A program made the position numbers and the translations under genes. From contig LUJS01000037.1 in the NCBI GenBank assembly GCA_001689495.1, positions 29,952 through 93,951 of the forward strand: a stretch of 64,000 nucleotides of DNA, given 5' to 3'. Shown piece after piece: positions 52,109 to 61,297 of the stretch (its first letter is position 1; every line of letters begins with the position of its first letter). The notes beneath the pieces are model-generated. The model did no database searches. It worked only from the letters and a program-made list of their open reading frames with translations, and was not told where the DNA came from. The stretch comes from Bacteroidales bacterium M8. GTDB lineage: Bacteria > Bacteroidota > Bacteroidia > Bacteroidales > Muribaculaceae.

Positions 52109-53869
52109 ATGTACAGGACAAATACTTGCGGCGAGCTGCGCCTGAGCGACGCGGGCCGCGAAGTCACTCTGGCAGGCTGGGTGCAGCGCACCCGCAAAAT
52201 GGGTGGCATGACGTTCGTCGACATCCGTGACCGCTATGGCATCACACAGGCTGTCTTCGACATGGACACCGACGCCGCGCTCTGCGAGGCCGCCAACAAA
52301 CTGGGCCGCGAATATGTGGTGCAGATCTCGGGCACCGTATCCGAGCGCACCAGCAAGAACGACCACCTCCCCACCGGCGACATCGAGATCATAGCCAAGG
52401 AGCTCAAGGTGCTCAACACATCGGAGGTGCCCCCCTTCACCATCGAGGACAACACCGACGGCGGCGACGACCTGCGCATGAAGTACCGCTATCTCGACCT
52501 GCGCCGCGGCTGCGTGCGCTCAAACCTCGAGCTGCGCCACCGCATGGCGTTCGAGATACGCCGCTATCTCGACTCGAAGGGCTTCCTCGAGGTCGAGACT
52601 CCGGTGCTCATCAAGTCTACCCCCGAGGGAGCGCGCGACTTTGTCGTGCCCTCGCGCATGAATCCCGGCCAGTTCTATGCGCTGCCCCAGTCGCCCCAGA
52701 CATTCAAGCAGTTGCTGATGGTGAGCGGTTTTGACCGTTACTTCCAGATTGTCAAGTGCTTCCGCGACGAGGACCTGCGTGCCGACCGCCAGCCCGAGTT
52801 CACGCAGATTGACTGCGAGATGTCGTTCGTGACTCAGGAGGACGTGCTGCAGATGTTCGAGGGCCTTGTCAAGCACATCTTCAAATATGTCAAGGGCATA
52901 GACTTCACAGAGCCCTTCCCACGCATGACATGGGCCGATGCCATGAAATATTATGGCTCCGACAAGCCCGACACGCGCTTCGGCATGCGTTTCGTAGAGC
53001 TCAAGGACCTCACCGTGGGGAGCGGATTCTCGGTTATGGACGACGCCGACTATGTCGGTGCCATCGTGGCCCCCGGCTGTGCCGAATATACCCGCAAGCA
53101 GCTCGACCAGCTCACCGACTTTGTCAAGCGTCCGCAGGTAGGCGCCAAGGGCATGATGTGGGTCAAGTTCGAGAAAGACGGCTCGATCAAGTCGTCGGTA
53201 GGCAAGTTCTTTACCGACGAGCAGATACGCGCTTGGGGCGAACGTGCCGGCGCCAACCCCGGCGACCTGATGCTGATACTGGCCGGTCCGGTCATGAAGA
53301 CCCGCAAGCAGCTCAACGAGCTGCGCCTCGAGATGGGCTCGCGTCTGGGCCTGAGGGACCCGCAGAAGTTCTCGTGCCTCTGGGTAGTAGACTTCCCCCT
53401 GTTCGAGTGGGACGACGAGACACAGCGCTATTATGCCATGCATCACCCCTTCACCTCGCCCAACCCCGACGACATCGACATGCTCGACACCGACACGGGC
53501 GCCGTACGCGCCACGGCATACGACATGGTTGTCAACGGCAACGAGCTGGGCGGCGGCTCGATACGTATCCACGAGGCCAAGCTGCAGGACAAGATGTTCC
53601 GCCTGCTGGGCCTGAGCGAGGAGGACGCACAGTATAAGTTCGGATTCCTGATGAACGCCTTCAAGTATGGCGCGCCCCCTCACGGCGGCCTCGCCTTCGG
53701 TTTCGACCGCTTCGTGTCGATACTTGCCGGCCTCGACTCGATACGCGACGTCATCGCGTTCCCCAAGAACAACTCGGGCCGCGACATGATGATCGACGCA
53801 CCCTCACAGATCGACGACTCGCAGCTCGACGAACTGCAGATCAGACTCGACCTCAAGGAGGAGAAATAA
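52109..53869 (+). CDS. aspS: Aspartyl-tRNA synthetase
   Basis: Class II synthetase charging tRNA-Asp. At 586 aa it is of the bacterial type, with the N-terminal OB anticodon-binding domain (about 1-105), class II motif 1 around FLEVETPVLIKSTPEGARDF, motif 2 FRDEDLRADRQPEFTQID, the bacterial GAD insertion (about 285-420) and motif 3 GLAFGFDRFVSILAG. No anomalies seen. It has its own promoter and is followed by a hairpin. Confidence 0.97.
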   Translation: MYRTNTCGELRLSDAGREVTLAGWVQRTRKMGGMTFVDIRDRYGITQAVFDMDTDAALCEAANKLGREYVVQISGTVSERTSKNDHLPTGDIEIIAKELKVLNTSEVPPFTIEDNTDGGDDLRMKYRYLDLRRGCVRSNLELRHRMAFEIRRYLDSKGFLEVETPVLIKSTPEGARDFVVPSRMNPGQFYALPQSPQTFKQLLMVSGFDRYFQIVKCFRDEDLRADRQPEFTQIDCEMSFVTQEDVLQMFEGLVKHIFKYVKGIDFTEPFPRMTWADAMKYYGSDKPDTRFGMRFVELKDLTVGSGFSVMDDADYVGAIVAPGCAEYTRKQLDQLTDFVKRPQVGAKGMMWVKFEKDGSIKSSVGKFFTDEQIRAWGERAGANPGDLMLILAGPVMKTRKQLNELRLEMGSRLGLRDPQKFSCLWVVDFPLFEWDDETQRYYAMHHPFTSPNPDDIDMLDTDTGAVRATAYDMVVNGNELGGGSIRIHEAKLQDKMFRLLGLSEEDAQYKFGFLMNAFKYGAPPHGGLAFGFDRFVSILAGLDSIRDVIAFPKNNSGRDMMIDAPSQIDDSQLDELQIRLDLKEEK

Positions 53870-53884
53870 ACGACACCACCAACG

Positions 53885-53924
53885 ATAAGTCTGACAGGCA
53901 TCTCGCACGGCCTGTCGGACTTAT
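53885..53924 (+). terminator. Hairpin after aspS
   Basis: ATAAGTCTGACAGGC pairs with GCCTGTCGGACTTAT with one mismatch, ten-base loop. The T-tract is poor, so read-through into the Nif3-like gene is possible. Confidence 0.6.
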
Positions 53925-53946
53925 CTGCATTATCACACCCACATCC

Positions 53947-54717
53947 ATGCCAACAATCGCAGATATAGCCGCCGCCATCGAGGCCGAGGCACCCCTGCCG
54001 CTACAGGAAAGCTGGGACAATTCGGGCTGGCAGACCGCGCCCGACGGCACCGGCGCCGAGTGTACGGGCGTCATGCTCTGTCTCGACGTCACGCCCTGTG
54101 TCGTGGCCGAGGCCATCGCCGGGGGGTGCAACCTCATAGTGAGCCACCACCCCCTCATATTCAAGGGACTCAAGTCCATCATGCCCGGCGCCGTCACCGA
54201 CGCCATACGCGCCGGGGTGGCCGTCTACTCGGCCCACACGTCGCTCGACTGCGCCCCGTGCGGCCCGTCGGCATGGCTGGCAGACAGGCTCGGCCTCGCC
54301 GACACCGCGCAGCTCGACCCCGCCTCGGGGCTCGGAATAATCGGCAGCTATGCCTCGCCGCTGACCCCGGCCGAGTTCACCGACCGCGTGAGTCAGGTCT
54401 ATGGCGGAGGGCTCAGGGTGACCCCGGGACGCGGCGGCATGATAGGCCGCGTGGCACTGTGCAGCGGCTCGGGCGGCGAGTTCATCACGGCCGCCATGGC
54501 GCTCGGCGCCGACGCATACGTCACCTCGGACATACGTTATCACGACTTTCTGGACCGCGGAGGCGATATAATGCTTGTCGACACCGGACATTATGAGAGC
54601 GAAATATGCACTAAATCAATTTTTTCGCGCATAATCTCCGAAAAATTTCCTAACTTTGCAGTCCGTATGTGCCATTGCGAGCGCAAGCCGGTGGCATACT
54701 ACGCCGAAAACCATTGA
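53947..54717 (+). CDS. Nif3-like dinuclear metal center protein, 256 aa
   Basis: Member of the widespread Nif3/YbgI family, which forms hexameric rings with a dinuclear metal site; the biochemical role is debated. Metal ligands are recognisable in VSHHPLIFKG (His pair, about 67-76), HTSLDCAP and the C-terminal VDTGHYESE. At 256 aa it is the short form with no CutA1-like insertion. A promoter for the following gene lies inside its last codons at 54651-54658. Confidence 0.92.
   Translation: MPTIADIAAAIEAEAPLPLQESWDNSGWQTAPDGTGAECTGVMLCLDVTPCVVAEAIAGGCNLIVSHHPLIFKGLKSIMPGAVTDAIRAGVAVYSAHTSLDCAPCGPSAWLADRLGLADTAQLDPASGLGIIGSYASPLTPAEFTDRVSQVYGGGLRVTPGRGGMIGRVALCSGSGGEFITAAMALGADAYVTSDIRYHDFLDRGGDIMLVDTGHYESEICTKSIFSRIISEKFPNFAVRMCHCERKPVAYYAENH
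54651..54658 (+). promoter_or_regulatory. -7 promoter element of the zinc-ribbon/slyD genes, inside the Nif3 gene
   Basis: TAACTTTG, exact consensus, 60 bp inside the 3' end of the Nif3-like gene and 85 bp before the ATG at 54744. The local sequence is much more AT-rich than the rest of the Nif3 gene. Confidence 0.6.
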
Positions 54718-54743
54718 CAGATTACATCTACACGAATCCATAT

Positions 54744-55532
54744 ATGGCCAAAGAGCAAAACAAAAACGACCAGACCAACTCGGTTGAACACCGTCTCCGC
54801 TCGCTCTACGAGCTGCAGACCATCCTTTCGGAAATAGACCGCATCCGCACCATACGCGGCGAGCTCCCCGAAGAGGTGCGCGACCTTGAGGACAACATCG
54901 AGGGCCTCCACACCCGCATCGAAAAGTTCAAAGCCGAAATAGAGGACCTGAGAGGCCGCTCGGCTATGGAGCACAACAAGATTCTCGACTCGCAGACCAA
55001 GATCGAGACCTACAAGACACAGCTCGACAACGTGCGCAACAACCGCGAGTTCGACCTGCTGACCAAGGAGATCGAGTTCCAGACGCTCGAGATACAGCTC
55101 TCCGAGAAGCGCATCAACCAGTATGCCCGCGACATGGAGACAAAGGCCGCCGAGATCGACGCCGCCACCATGAATCTGGCCGACCAGAACCACATGCTGG
55201 CCGACAAGCGCCAGCAGCTCGAGGAGATCGTGTCCGAGACCCGCAAGGACGAGGAGCAGCTCCGCATCAACGCCAAGGAACTCGAAGCCAAGATCGACGA
55301 TCCCCGCACCCTCAACGCATTCAAGCGCATACGCAAGAACGCCCGCAACGGCCTCGGCGTGGTCTACATCCAGCGCAACGCCTGCGGCGGCTGCTTCAAC
55401 CGCATCCCCCCGCAGCGCCAGATGGAGATCAAGATGCACAAGAAAATCATCGTCTGCGAGTATTGCGGCCGCATCATGATAGACCCCGAGCTCGCCGGCA
55501 TCGCACCCGAAGAGCCCAAGAACAGCAAGTAA
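54744..55532 (+). CDS. Coiled-coil zinc-ribbon protein (C4-type, CT398-like), 262 aa
   Basis: Long helical coiled coil (about 15-195, heptads rich in Glu, Lys, Arg, Leu) with a C-terminal zinc ribbon: CGGC (ACGGCFNRIPPQ) and CEYCGRI. The family (zf-RING_7, represented by Chlamydia CT398) is thought to act in transcription or translation-related complexes; the exact role is unknown. The ATG at 54744 (MAKEQNKND) is chosen because an upstream start at 54669 overlaps the Nif3 gene. The stop codon is directly followed by the slyD ATG without a gap. Confidence 0.9.
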   Translation: MAKEQNKNDQTNSVEHRLRSLYELQTILSEIDRIRTIRGELPEEVRDLEDNIEGLHTRIEKFKAEIEDLRGRSAMEHNKILDSQTKIETYKTQLDNVRNNREFDLLTKEIEFQTLEIQLSEKRINQYARDMETKAAEIDAATMNLADQNHMLADKRQQLEEIVSETRKDEEQLRINAKELEAKIDDPRTLNAFKRIRKNARNGLGVVYIQRNACGGCFNRIPPQRQMEIKMHKKIIVCEYCGRIMIDPELAGIAPEEPKNSK

Positions 55533-56120
55533 ATGTCAGTATCCACAATCACACCCGGACAGTATGTCGAGATAGCCTACGACCTCTTCACCGTAGGCAA
55601 GGACGGCAAGAAAGAACTCGTCCATACCGTCGAGGCCTCGCAGCCCGAGTGCTTCATATATGGCGTCACCCCCGGCCTCGTCGAGGGCCTCGCAGCCAGA
55701 CTCTCGGGCATGAACGCCGGCGAGGAGTTTGACGTGGCCGTGCCCGCCGAGCAGGGATTCCTCTACTCGCCCGACGACGTCGTGACGCTCCCCATCGACC
55801 TCTTTACCGACGACGAGGGTCAGGTGGACACCGACCGCGTCAAGCCCGGCGCGCTCCTGCCCATGATCACCGCCGACGGATACCAGATAACAGGCATCGT
55901 CAAGGGCCTAACAGCCGAGCACGTCACCATGGACTTCAACCACCCGCTGGTGGGCGAGGACCTGCACTTCAAGGGCAAGGTGCTCACCGTGCGCGACGCC
56001 ACCCCCGACGAGCTGCGTCCCTATTTCGGCGGATGCGGCGGCTGTGGCGGCGGAGGTTGCTGCGGCGGTCAGGGAGACTCTGACTGCGCACAGGGCGGAT
56101 GCTGCGGCGGATGCAACTGA
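55533..56120 (+). CDS. slyD: SlyD-like FKBP prolyl isomerase with Cys/Gly-rich metal tail, 195 aa
   Basis: Cytoplasmic folding helper and metal (nickel-type) binding protein. The FKBP domain is interrupted by the IF chaperone domain (about 75-130), as in E. coli SlyD, with YDLFTVGKDGKKELVHTVEA, PGLVEGLAARLSGMNAGE and DFNHPLVGEDLHFKGKVLTV (FNHPLAGxxLxF signature). The tail after residue 165 contains clusters GGCGGCGGGGCCGG, CAQGGCCGGC: nine or ten Cys instead of the His-rich tail of E. coli SlyD. It begins immediately after the zinc-ribbon gene stop. Confidence 0.92.
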   Translation: MSVSTITPGQYVEIAYDLFTVGKDGKKELVHTVEASQPECFIYGVTPGLVEGLAARLSGMNAGEEFDVAVPAEQGFLYSPDDVVTLPIDLFTDDEGQVDTDRVKPGALLPMITADGYQITGIVKGLTAEHVTMDFNHPLVGEDLHFKGKVLTVRDATPDELRPYFGGCGGCGGGGCCGGQGDSDCAQGGCCGGCN

Positions 56121-56187
56121 GCATAGAACGAAGACAACACAGAAGAACAATCAAAACAAACAAAACCATACAGCTAAACCAATCATA

Positions 56188-56751
56188 ATGGCAACAACTG
56201 CAGACTTTAAGAACGGTATGTGCCTCGACATCGACGGCCAGTACTATTTCATCGTCGAATTCCTCCACGTCAAGCCCGGCAAGGGTCCGGCCTTCGTGCG
56301 CACCAAACTCAAGAACGTACGCACCGGCCGCATCCTCGACAAGACATGGAACTCGGGCGTCAAGGTCAACGAGGTCCGTATCGAGCGTCGTCCCTACCAG
56401 TACTCATACAAGGACGACATGGGCTATCACTTCCTCCACACCGAGACATGGGAAGAGGTAATCCTGCCCGGCGAGAGCATCGAAGGCGTTGAGTTCCTCA
56501 AGGAGGGCGACGTTTGCGAGGCCAACGTACACGCCGAGTCAGAGACCATCCTGACCTGCGAGATGCCCACCTCGGTCATCCTCGAGATCACCTATACCGA
56601 GCCCGGCATCAAGGGCGACACCGCCACCAACACGCTCAAGCCCGCCACCGTCGAGACAGGTGCCGAGGTGCGCGTGCCCCTCTTCTGCAACATCGGCGAC
56701 AAGGTTCGCATCGACACTCGCGACGGCTCGTACGTAGAGCGCGTCAAGTAA
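56188..56751 (+). CDS. efp: Elongation factor P
   Basis: Relieves ribosome stalling at polyproline stretches. The ATG at 56188 (MATTADFKNGMCLDI) gives 187 aa, the normal length; the frame continues upstream only as a shadow of the slyD tail. Domain I loop is VKPGKGPAFVRTKL, with Lys at the tip position (PGKGPAF) where E. coli carries the modified Lys34. Domains II and III end in the typical GDKVRIDTRDGSYVERVK. No epmA/epmB modification genes are seen in the window. It ends in front of a duplicated hairpin. Confidence 0.96.
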   Translation: MATTADFKNGMCLDIDGQYYFIVEFLHVKPGKGPAFVRTKLKNVRTGRILDKTWNSGVKVNEVRIERRPYQYSYKDDMGYHFLHTETWEEVILPGESIEGVEFLKEGDVCEANVHAESETILTCEMPTSVILEITYTEPGIKGDTATNTLKPATVETGAEVRVPLFCNIGDKVRIDTRDGSYVERVK

Positions 56752-56806
56752 GAGACACCATATATTGCAGTCACGACCCCCGTGGCCGCGACTGCAACTC
56801 AGGCAC

Positions 56807-56909
56807 ACGGTCCAATGCGCGATGCTGCCGGGCCGATGTTATGTTAATCTATTAGAAATTCAAAGACCCGGTCCAATGCGCGATGCAGTCGGACCGGGTC
56901 TGTTTTCTT
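56807..56909. terminator. Tandem hairpins between convergent efp and frr
   Basis: The strong hairpin AGACCCGGTCC (56864-56874) with GGACCGGGTCT (56891-56901) has T-rich tails on both strands and serves both genes. An 18-bp piece, CGGTCCAATGCGCGATGC, occurs in it and again about 62 bp earlier (from 56807), where a degenerate hairpin remains. An additional GCAGTC/GACTGC stem lies at 56766-56795. Confidence 0.8.
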
Positions 56910-56942
56910 AGCGCACTGCCTGCACTGGGCAGCGGGGATGTG

Positions 56943-57500
56943 TCAGACGGTGAGGATCTCCTTCTCCTTGGCGGCAAAGAGGTCGTCGATCTTCTTGAGA
57001 TACTTGTCGTGCAGCTTCTGCACCGATGCTTCGGCATCCTTCTCGACATCCTCGCTCATGCCCTGCTTAACGGCCTTCTTGAGGCCTTCTATGGCGTCGC
57101 GGCGGGCATTGCGCACGCTCACCTTGGCGTTCTCGGCCTCGGCCTTGCTCTGCTTTACCAGAGTCTTGCGGCGGTCTTCGGTGAGCGGGGGAATGGAGAG
57201 ACGTATCACCTCGCCGTTGTTCTCGGGCATGATGCCGAGCTCGGAGTTGATGATAGCCTTTTCGATCTCCTTGAACATTGCCTTCTCCCACGGTGTGATC
57301 ATGATGGTGCGGGCATCGGGCACAGACACGTTGGCGACATTAGACACGGGCACGTTTGAGCCATAATAGCTCACACGCACGGCATCGAGAATTTTGGGAT
57401 TGGCCTTGCCGGCGCGGATGTGGGCGAGAGCCTCGTCAAGATAAGCCACGGCGAGCTCCATTTTCTCCTCGGCGGGATCAAGATAGTCTGAAGGGGACAT
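56943..57500 (-). CDS. frr: Ribosome recycling factor
   Basis: Splits the post-termination ribosome with EF-G. At 185 aa it has normal length, the long three-helix bundle broken by the beta domain; conserved landmarks are IRAGKANPKILDAVRVSYYG, PDARTIMITPWEKAM, IPPLTEDRRKTLVKQSK and VSVRNARRDAI. It lies downstream of pyrH on the same strand, a classical gene order, but separated from it by the GGTTATAG repeat element. Confidence 0.97.
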   Translation of the reverse strand: MSPSDYLDPAEEKMELAVAYLDEALAHIRAGKANPKILDAVRVSYYGSNVPVSNVANVSVPDARTIMITPWEKAMFKEIEKAIINSELGIMPENNGEVIRLSIPPLTEDRRKTLVKQSKAEAENAKVSVRNARRDAIEGLKKAVKQGMSEDVEKDAEASVQKLHDKYLKKIDDLFAAKEKEILTV

Positions 57501-57521
57501 AGAGTATAAGGTTATGGGGTT

Positions 57522-57690
57522 ATAGGGTTAATTGGGAGGTTATAGGGTTATAGGGTTATAGGGTTATAGGGTTAACTTGGAGGTTATGGGGTTAATTGGG
57601 AGGCTGTGGGGTTGTGGGGTTAATTTGGAGGTTATGGAGTATAACCCCATAACCCTATAACCTCATAACCTCATAACCTCTTATGACCAA
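57522..57690. repeat. GGTTATAG mirror array between pyrH and frr
   Basis: Left part (about 57525-57637): tandem 8-bp GGTTATAG/GGTTATGG units mixed with 12-bp GGTTAATTGGGA-type units. Right part (57641-57683): the reverse complement (ATAACCCC, ATAACCCT, ATAACCTC units). Together they form a long imperfect hairpin. It begins directly after the pyrH stop codon. The same element occurs at 61298-61557. Confidence 0.9.
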
Positions 57691-58404
57691 TTAAGGATGT
57701 ATTCTGGTGCCGATGTTCTGGCCCTCGATCACCTTGAGCAGGTTGCCGGGGGTGTCCATGTCGAACACGAGTATGGGCAGGCCGTTTTCCTTGCACAGAG
57801 CGGTGGCCGTGATGTCCATGACGCGCAGGTTGCGGGCCAGAACCTCATCGTATGTAATTTCGTCAAACTTGACTGCTGTGGGATCCTTCTCGGGGTCGGC
57901 CGTATAGACGCCGTCGACACGTGTGCCCTTGAGCATGATGTCTGCGCCCACCTCGATGCCGCGCAGCGCGCTGCCGGTGTCGGTGGTGAAGAACGGATTG
58001 CCCGTGCCTCCGGCCATGATGGCAACCTCGCCGCTCTCGATGGCCTCGATGGCACGGCGGTTTGAATACTGCTCGCCTATGGGATACATGTTGATGGCGG
58101 TGAGCACGCGCGCCGGCTGGCCTATGGCCTCGAGTGCCGACGACAGGGCCAGGGAGTTGATGACGGTGGCAAGCATGCCCATCTGGTCGCCCTTGACGCG
58201 GTCAAAGCCCTTGGCTGCGCCCGAGAGGCCGCGGAATATATTGCCGCCGCCGATGACGATGGCTACCTGCACGCCCATGCCGGCTATTGCTGCTATCTGG
58301 CGGGCATACTGGTCGAGACGCTCGGTGTCGATGCCGTAGCCCTGATTGCCCATGAGCGATTCGCCGCTCAGTTTCAGAAGGATGCGTTTGTATTTCAGTT
58401 CCAT
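57691..58404 (-). CDS. pyrH: UMP kinase
   Basis: Phosphorylates UMP to UDP. Start at 58404 (MELKYKRILLKLSGESLMGN); a longer frame passes through the promoter and is rejected. At 237 aa it is of normal length. Landmarks are VAIVIGGGNIFRG, GDQMGMLATVINSLALSSAL, MAGGTGNPFFTTDTGSALRG and KGTRVDGVYTADPEKDP. It begins a leftward unit with frr; promoter at 58422-58429. Confidence 0.97.
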   Translation of the reverse strand: MELKYKRILLKLSGESLMGNQGYGIDTERLDQYARQIAAIAGMGVQVAIVIGGGNIFRGLSGAAKGFDRVKGDQMGMLATVINSLALSSALEAIGQPARVLTAINMYPIGEQYSNRRAIEAIESGEVAIMAGGTGNPFFTTDTGSALRGIEVGADIMLKGTRVDGVYTADPEKDPTAVKFDEITYDEVLARNLRVMDITATALCKENGLPILVFDMDTPGNLLKVIEGQNIGTRIHP

Positions 58405-58421
58405 ATAGATGCTATTTTTTA

Positions 58422-58429
58422 CAAAGATA
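58422..58429 (-). promoter_or_regulatory. -7 promoter element of pyrH
   Basis: Minus-strand TATCTTTG, exact consensus, 17 bp before the pyrH ATG, directly after the leuS terminator. Confidence 0.7.
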
Positions 58430-58432
58430 TGC

Positions 58433-58469
58433 AAAATCGGGCGAAATATCATAGATTTCGCCCGATTTT
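58433..58469 (-). terminator. Terminator after leuS
   Basis: AAAATCGGGCGAAAT (58433-58447) and ATTTCGCCCGATTTT (58455-58469) form a perfect 15-bp stem with a seven-base loop; the stem itself ends in four T on the minus strand. Confidence 0.8.
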
Positions 58470-58506
58470 TTTATTTGGGGGTATGGTTATTATGGGTCAA
58501 GCGACC

Positions 58507-61284
58507 TCAACCCACCACGATGTTGACTATCTTGCCGGGCACGACTATGACCTTGCGGACGGTCTTGCCGTCGAGCCACTTGGCGGCGGCCTCGTCGGCC
58601 ATGGCCACGGCCTGCACCTCGTCGGCGCTCATGTCGGCGGGCACCTCGATGTTGAATCGGGCCTTGCCGTTGAACGACACGGCATATCGGGCCATCGACT
58701 CTACGAGGTATTCCTCGTTCCATTCGGGCCACTGTGCGTCGTTTATGGTGGTGTCATGGCCAAGTGCCGAGTGCCACAGCTCTTCGGCGATGTGGGGCGC
58801 GAAGGGGGCCAGCACTATCAGCAGCGGCTCGAGTATGGCGCGAGAGTGGCACTTGAGCTGCGAGAGCTCGTTGACACAGATCATGAACGCGGCCACCGAG
58901 GTGTTGTACGAGAATGTCTCGATGTCGCCGGTCACCTTCTTTATCAGCTTGTGCAGCGACTTGAGCGCCTCGGCCGAGGGCTTGCTGTCGTCGACCAGCA
59001 GGTTGTCGCCCTTGTAATAGAGTGCCCAGAGTTTCTTGAGGAATCTGTTGACGCCGTCGATGCCGTTGGTGTCCCACGGCTTGCTCTGCTCGAGCGGGCC
59101 GAGGAACATCTCGTAAAGCCTCAACGTATCGGCTCCATAGCGCTCTACGATGTCGTCGGGGTTGACCACGTTGAACATCGACTTCGACATCTTCTCCACG
59201 GCCCAGCCGCAGATATATTTGCCGTCCTCGAGTATGAACTCGGCGTTGTTGAACTCGGGGCGCCATGCGCGGAACTTGTCGAGGTCGAGTACGTCGTTGC
59301 TCACGATGTTCACGTCGACATGTATCGGGGTCACGTCATAGTCTTTCTTCAGGCCGTGAGACACGAAGGTGTTAGTGTCCTTGATGCGATACACGAAGTT
59401 GCTGCGGCCCTGAATCATGCCCTGATTGATCAGCTTCCTGAAGGGTTCCGGCTCGCACACCAGACCGAGGTCATAGAGGAACTTGTTCCAGAACCTCGAA
59501 TATATGAGGTGGCCGGTGGCGTGCTCGGTGCCGCCGATATACAGGTCGACGTTGCGCCAGTACTCGTCGGCCTCGCGGCTCACCAGCGCGTTGTCGTTGT
59601 GGGGGTCCATGTAGCGCAGATAGTATGCCGACGAGCCTGCGAATCCGGGCATCGTGTTGAGCTCGATGGGATAGCCCTCCTCGGTCACCCAGCCTTTGGC
59701 GCGGCCCAGCGGGGGCTCGCCGCTCTCGGTGGGCAGATACTTGTCAATCTCGGGCAACAGCAGGGGCAGCTTGTCCTCGGACATCAGCGTGGGTATCCCC
59801 TCCTTATAATATACGGGGAAGGGCTCGCCCCAGTAGCGCTGGCGGCTGAAGATGGCGTCCCTGAGTCGATAGTTCACCTTGACGCGGCCTATGCCGGCCT
59901 CGGCTATGTAGCGCTTTGCGGCGGCGATGGCCTCCTTGACCTCGAGACCGTTGAGGTCGAGGCGGTCCGAGGCGCTGTTTATCATCTTGCCGCTCTTGGC
60001 GTCAAAGCTCTCCTCGCTCACGTCGGCACCCTCGATGAGGGGGATTATGGGCAGGTCGAAGTGACGTGCGAACGCATAGTCGCGGCTATCGTGCGCGGGC
60101 ACGGCCATGATGGCGCCCGTGCCGTATCCGGCCAGCACATAGTCGCTGACATATACCGGAATCTCCTTGCCCGTCAGCGGATTGACGGCATACGAGCCGG
60201 TGAATACGCCCGATACCTTCTTGTCTATCATGCGCTCGCGCTCGGTCTTGTGCTTGATCGAGTCGAGATACTCGTCCACGGCCTTGCGCTGCTCGGGAGT
60301 GGTGACCATGTCGACATACTCGCTCTCGGGGGCCAGCACCATGAAGGTCACGCCAAAGACAGTGTCCGCGCGGGTGGTGAATATGAGCAGATCCAGATCG
60401 TCGCGGCCGGCTATGGGGAAACGCATTTCGGCGCCCTCCGAGCGGCCTATCCAGTTGCGCTGGGTCTCCTTGAGCGAGTCGGTCCAGTCGACCTCGTCAA
60501 GGCCGTCGAGCAGACGCTGCGCATAGGCCGACACGCGCAGGCACCACTGATACATCAGCTTCTGCTCTACGGGATGTCCGCCGCGCACGCTCACGCCCTC
60601 GCTCACCTCATCGTTGGCCAGCACGGTGCCCAGAGCCGGACACCAGTTGACCATCGTGTTGCCCAGATAGGCTATGCGCCAGTTCATCAGCGTGTCGCTC
60701 TTCTGCTTGTCGTCCATGGCGTTCCACTGCTCGGCTGTCAGCTCCAAAGGCTCAGACCCGGCGGCGTTCAGCCCCTCGGTGCCTCGGGTCTCGAGATGCT
60801 TGACAAGGTCGGCGATGGGGCGGGCCTTGTTCTCGGCTGTGTCGAAATAGCTCTCGAACATCTTCATGAACGCCCACTGGGTCCACTTGTAGAAACCGGG
60901 GTCGCATGTGCGCACCTCGCGGTCCCAGTCATAGCAGAATCCTATCTTGTCCAGCTGCTCGCGATAGCGGGCTATGTTCTGGCGGGTGGTCTTCTCGGGG
61001 TGCTGGCCTGTCTGGATGGCATACTGCTCGGCAGGCAGACCGTATGCGTCATAACCCATGGGGTGCAGCACGTTGAAACCGCGCAGACGCTTGTAGCGCG
61101 AGAAAATATCGGATGCTATGTATCCCAGCGGATGTCCGACGTGCAGGCCGGCGCCCGAGGGGTAGGGGAACATGTCGAGCACATAGAACTTGGGTCTCGA
61201 CTTATCTATTTCGGTCTTGTAGACCTTGTCGTCGCGCCACTGACGCTGCCAGCGCGACTCGATTGATTTATGATTGTATTCCAT
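58507..61284 (-). CDS. leuS: Leucyl-tRNA synthetase
   Basis: Class I synthetase charging tRNA-Leu. At 925 aa it is full length: HIGH equivalent HVGHPLGY (about 48-55), the CP1 editing domain (about 240-440, with FTTRADTVFGVTFMVL and VPAHDSRDYAFA), the KMSKS motif KMSKSMFNVVNPDD and the C-terminal anticodon domain. Upstream lies the second GGTTATAG mirror array, downstream a perfect hairpin. No promoter consensus was found directly before it, so it may be read from the nadA side or from within the repeat. Confidence 0.97.
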   Translation of the reverse strand: MEYNHKSIESRWQRQWRDDKVYKTEIDKSRPKFYVLDMFPYPSGAGLHVGHPLGYIASDIFSRYKRLRGFNVLHPMGYDAYGLPAEQYAIQTGQHPEKTTRQNIARYREQLDKIGFCYDWDREVRTCDPGFYKWTQWAFMKMFESYFDTAENKARPIADLVKHLETRGTEGLNAAGSEPLELTAEQWNAMDDKQKSDTLMNWRIAYLGNTMVNWCPALGTVLANDEVSEGVSVRGGHPVEQKLMYQWCLRVSAYAQRLLDGLDEVDWTDSLKETQRNWIGRSEGAEMRFPIAGRDDLDLLIFTTRADTVFGVTFMVLAPESEYVDMVTTPEQRKAVDEYLDSIKHKTERERMIDKKVSGVFTGSYAVNPLTGKEIPVYVSDYVLAGYGTGAIMAVPAHDSRDYAFARHFDLPIIPLIEGADVSEESFDAKSGKMINSASDRLDLNGLEVKEAIAAAKRYIAEAGIGRVKVNYRLRDAIFSRQRYWGEPFPVYYKEGIPTLMSEDKLPLLLPEIDKYLPTESGEPPLGRAKGWVTEEGYPIELNTMPGFAGSSAYYLRYMDPHNDNALVSREADEYWRNVDLYIGGTEHATGHLIYSRFWNKFLYDLGLVCEPEPFRKLINQGMIQGRSNFVYRIKDTNTFVSHGLKKDYDVTPIHVDVNIVSNDVLDLDKFRAWRPEFNNAEFILEDGKYICGWAVEKMSKSMFNVVNPDDIVERYGADTLRLYEMFLGPLEQSKPWDTNGIDGVNRFLKKLWALYYKGDNLLVDDSKPSAEALKSLHKLIKKVTGDIETFSYNTSVAAFMICVNELSQLKCHSRAILEPLLIVLAPFAPHIAEELWHSALGHDTTINDAQWPEWNEEYLVESMARYAVSFNGKARFNIEVPADMSADEVQAVAMADEAAAKWLDGKTVRKVIVVPGKIVNIVVG

Positions 61285-61297
61285 ATATTCTTAATAA

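Noticed and set aside
58429..61266. 945-codon plus-strand frame opposite leuS
   Set aside because: Exact antisense of leucyl-tRNA synthetase; long only because GC-rich third positions remove stops on the opposite strand.
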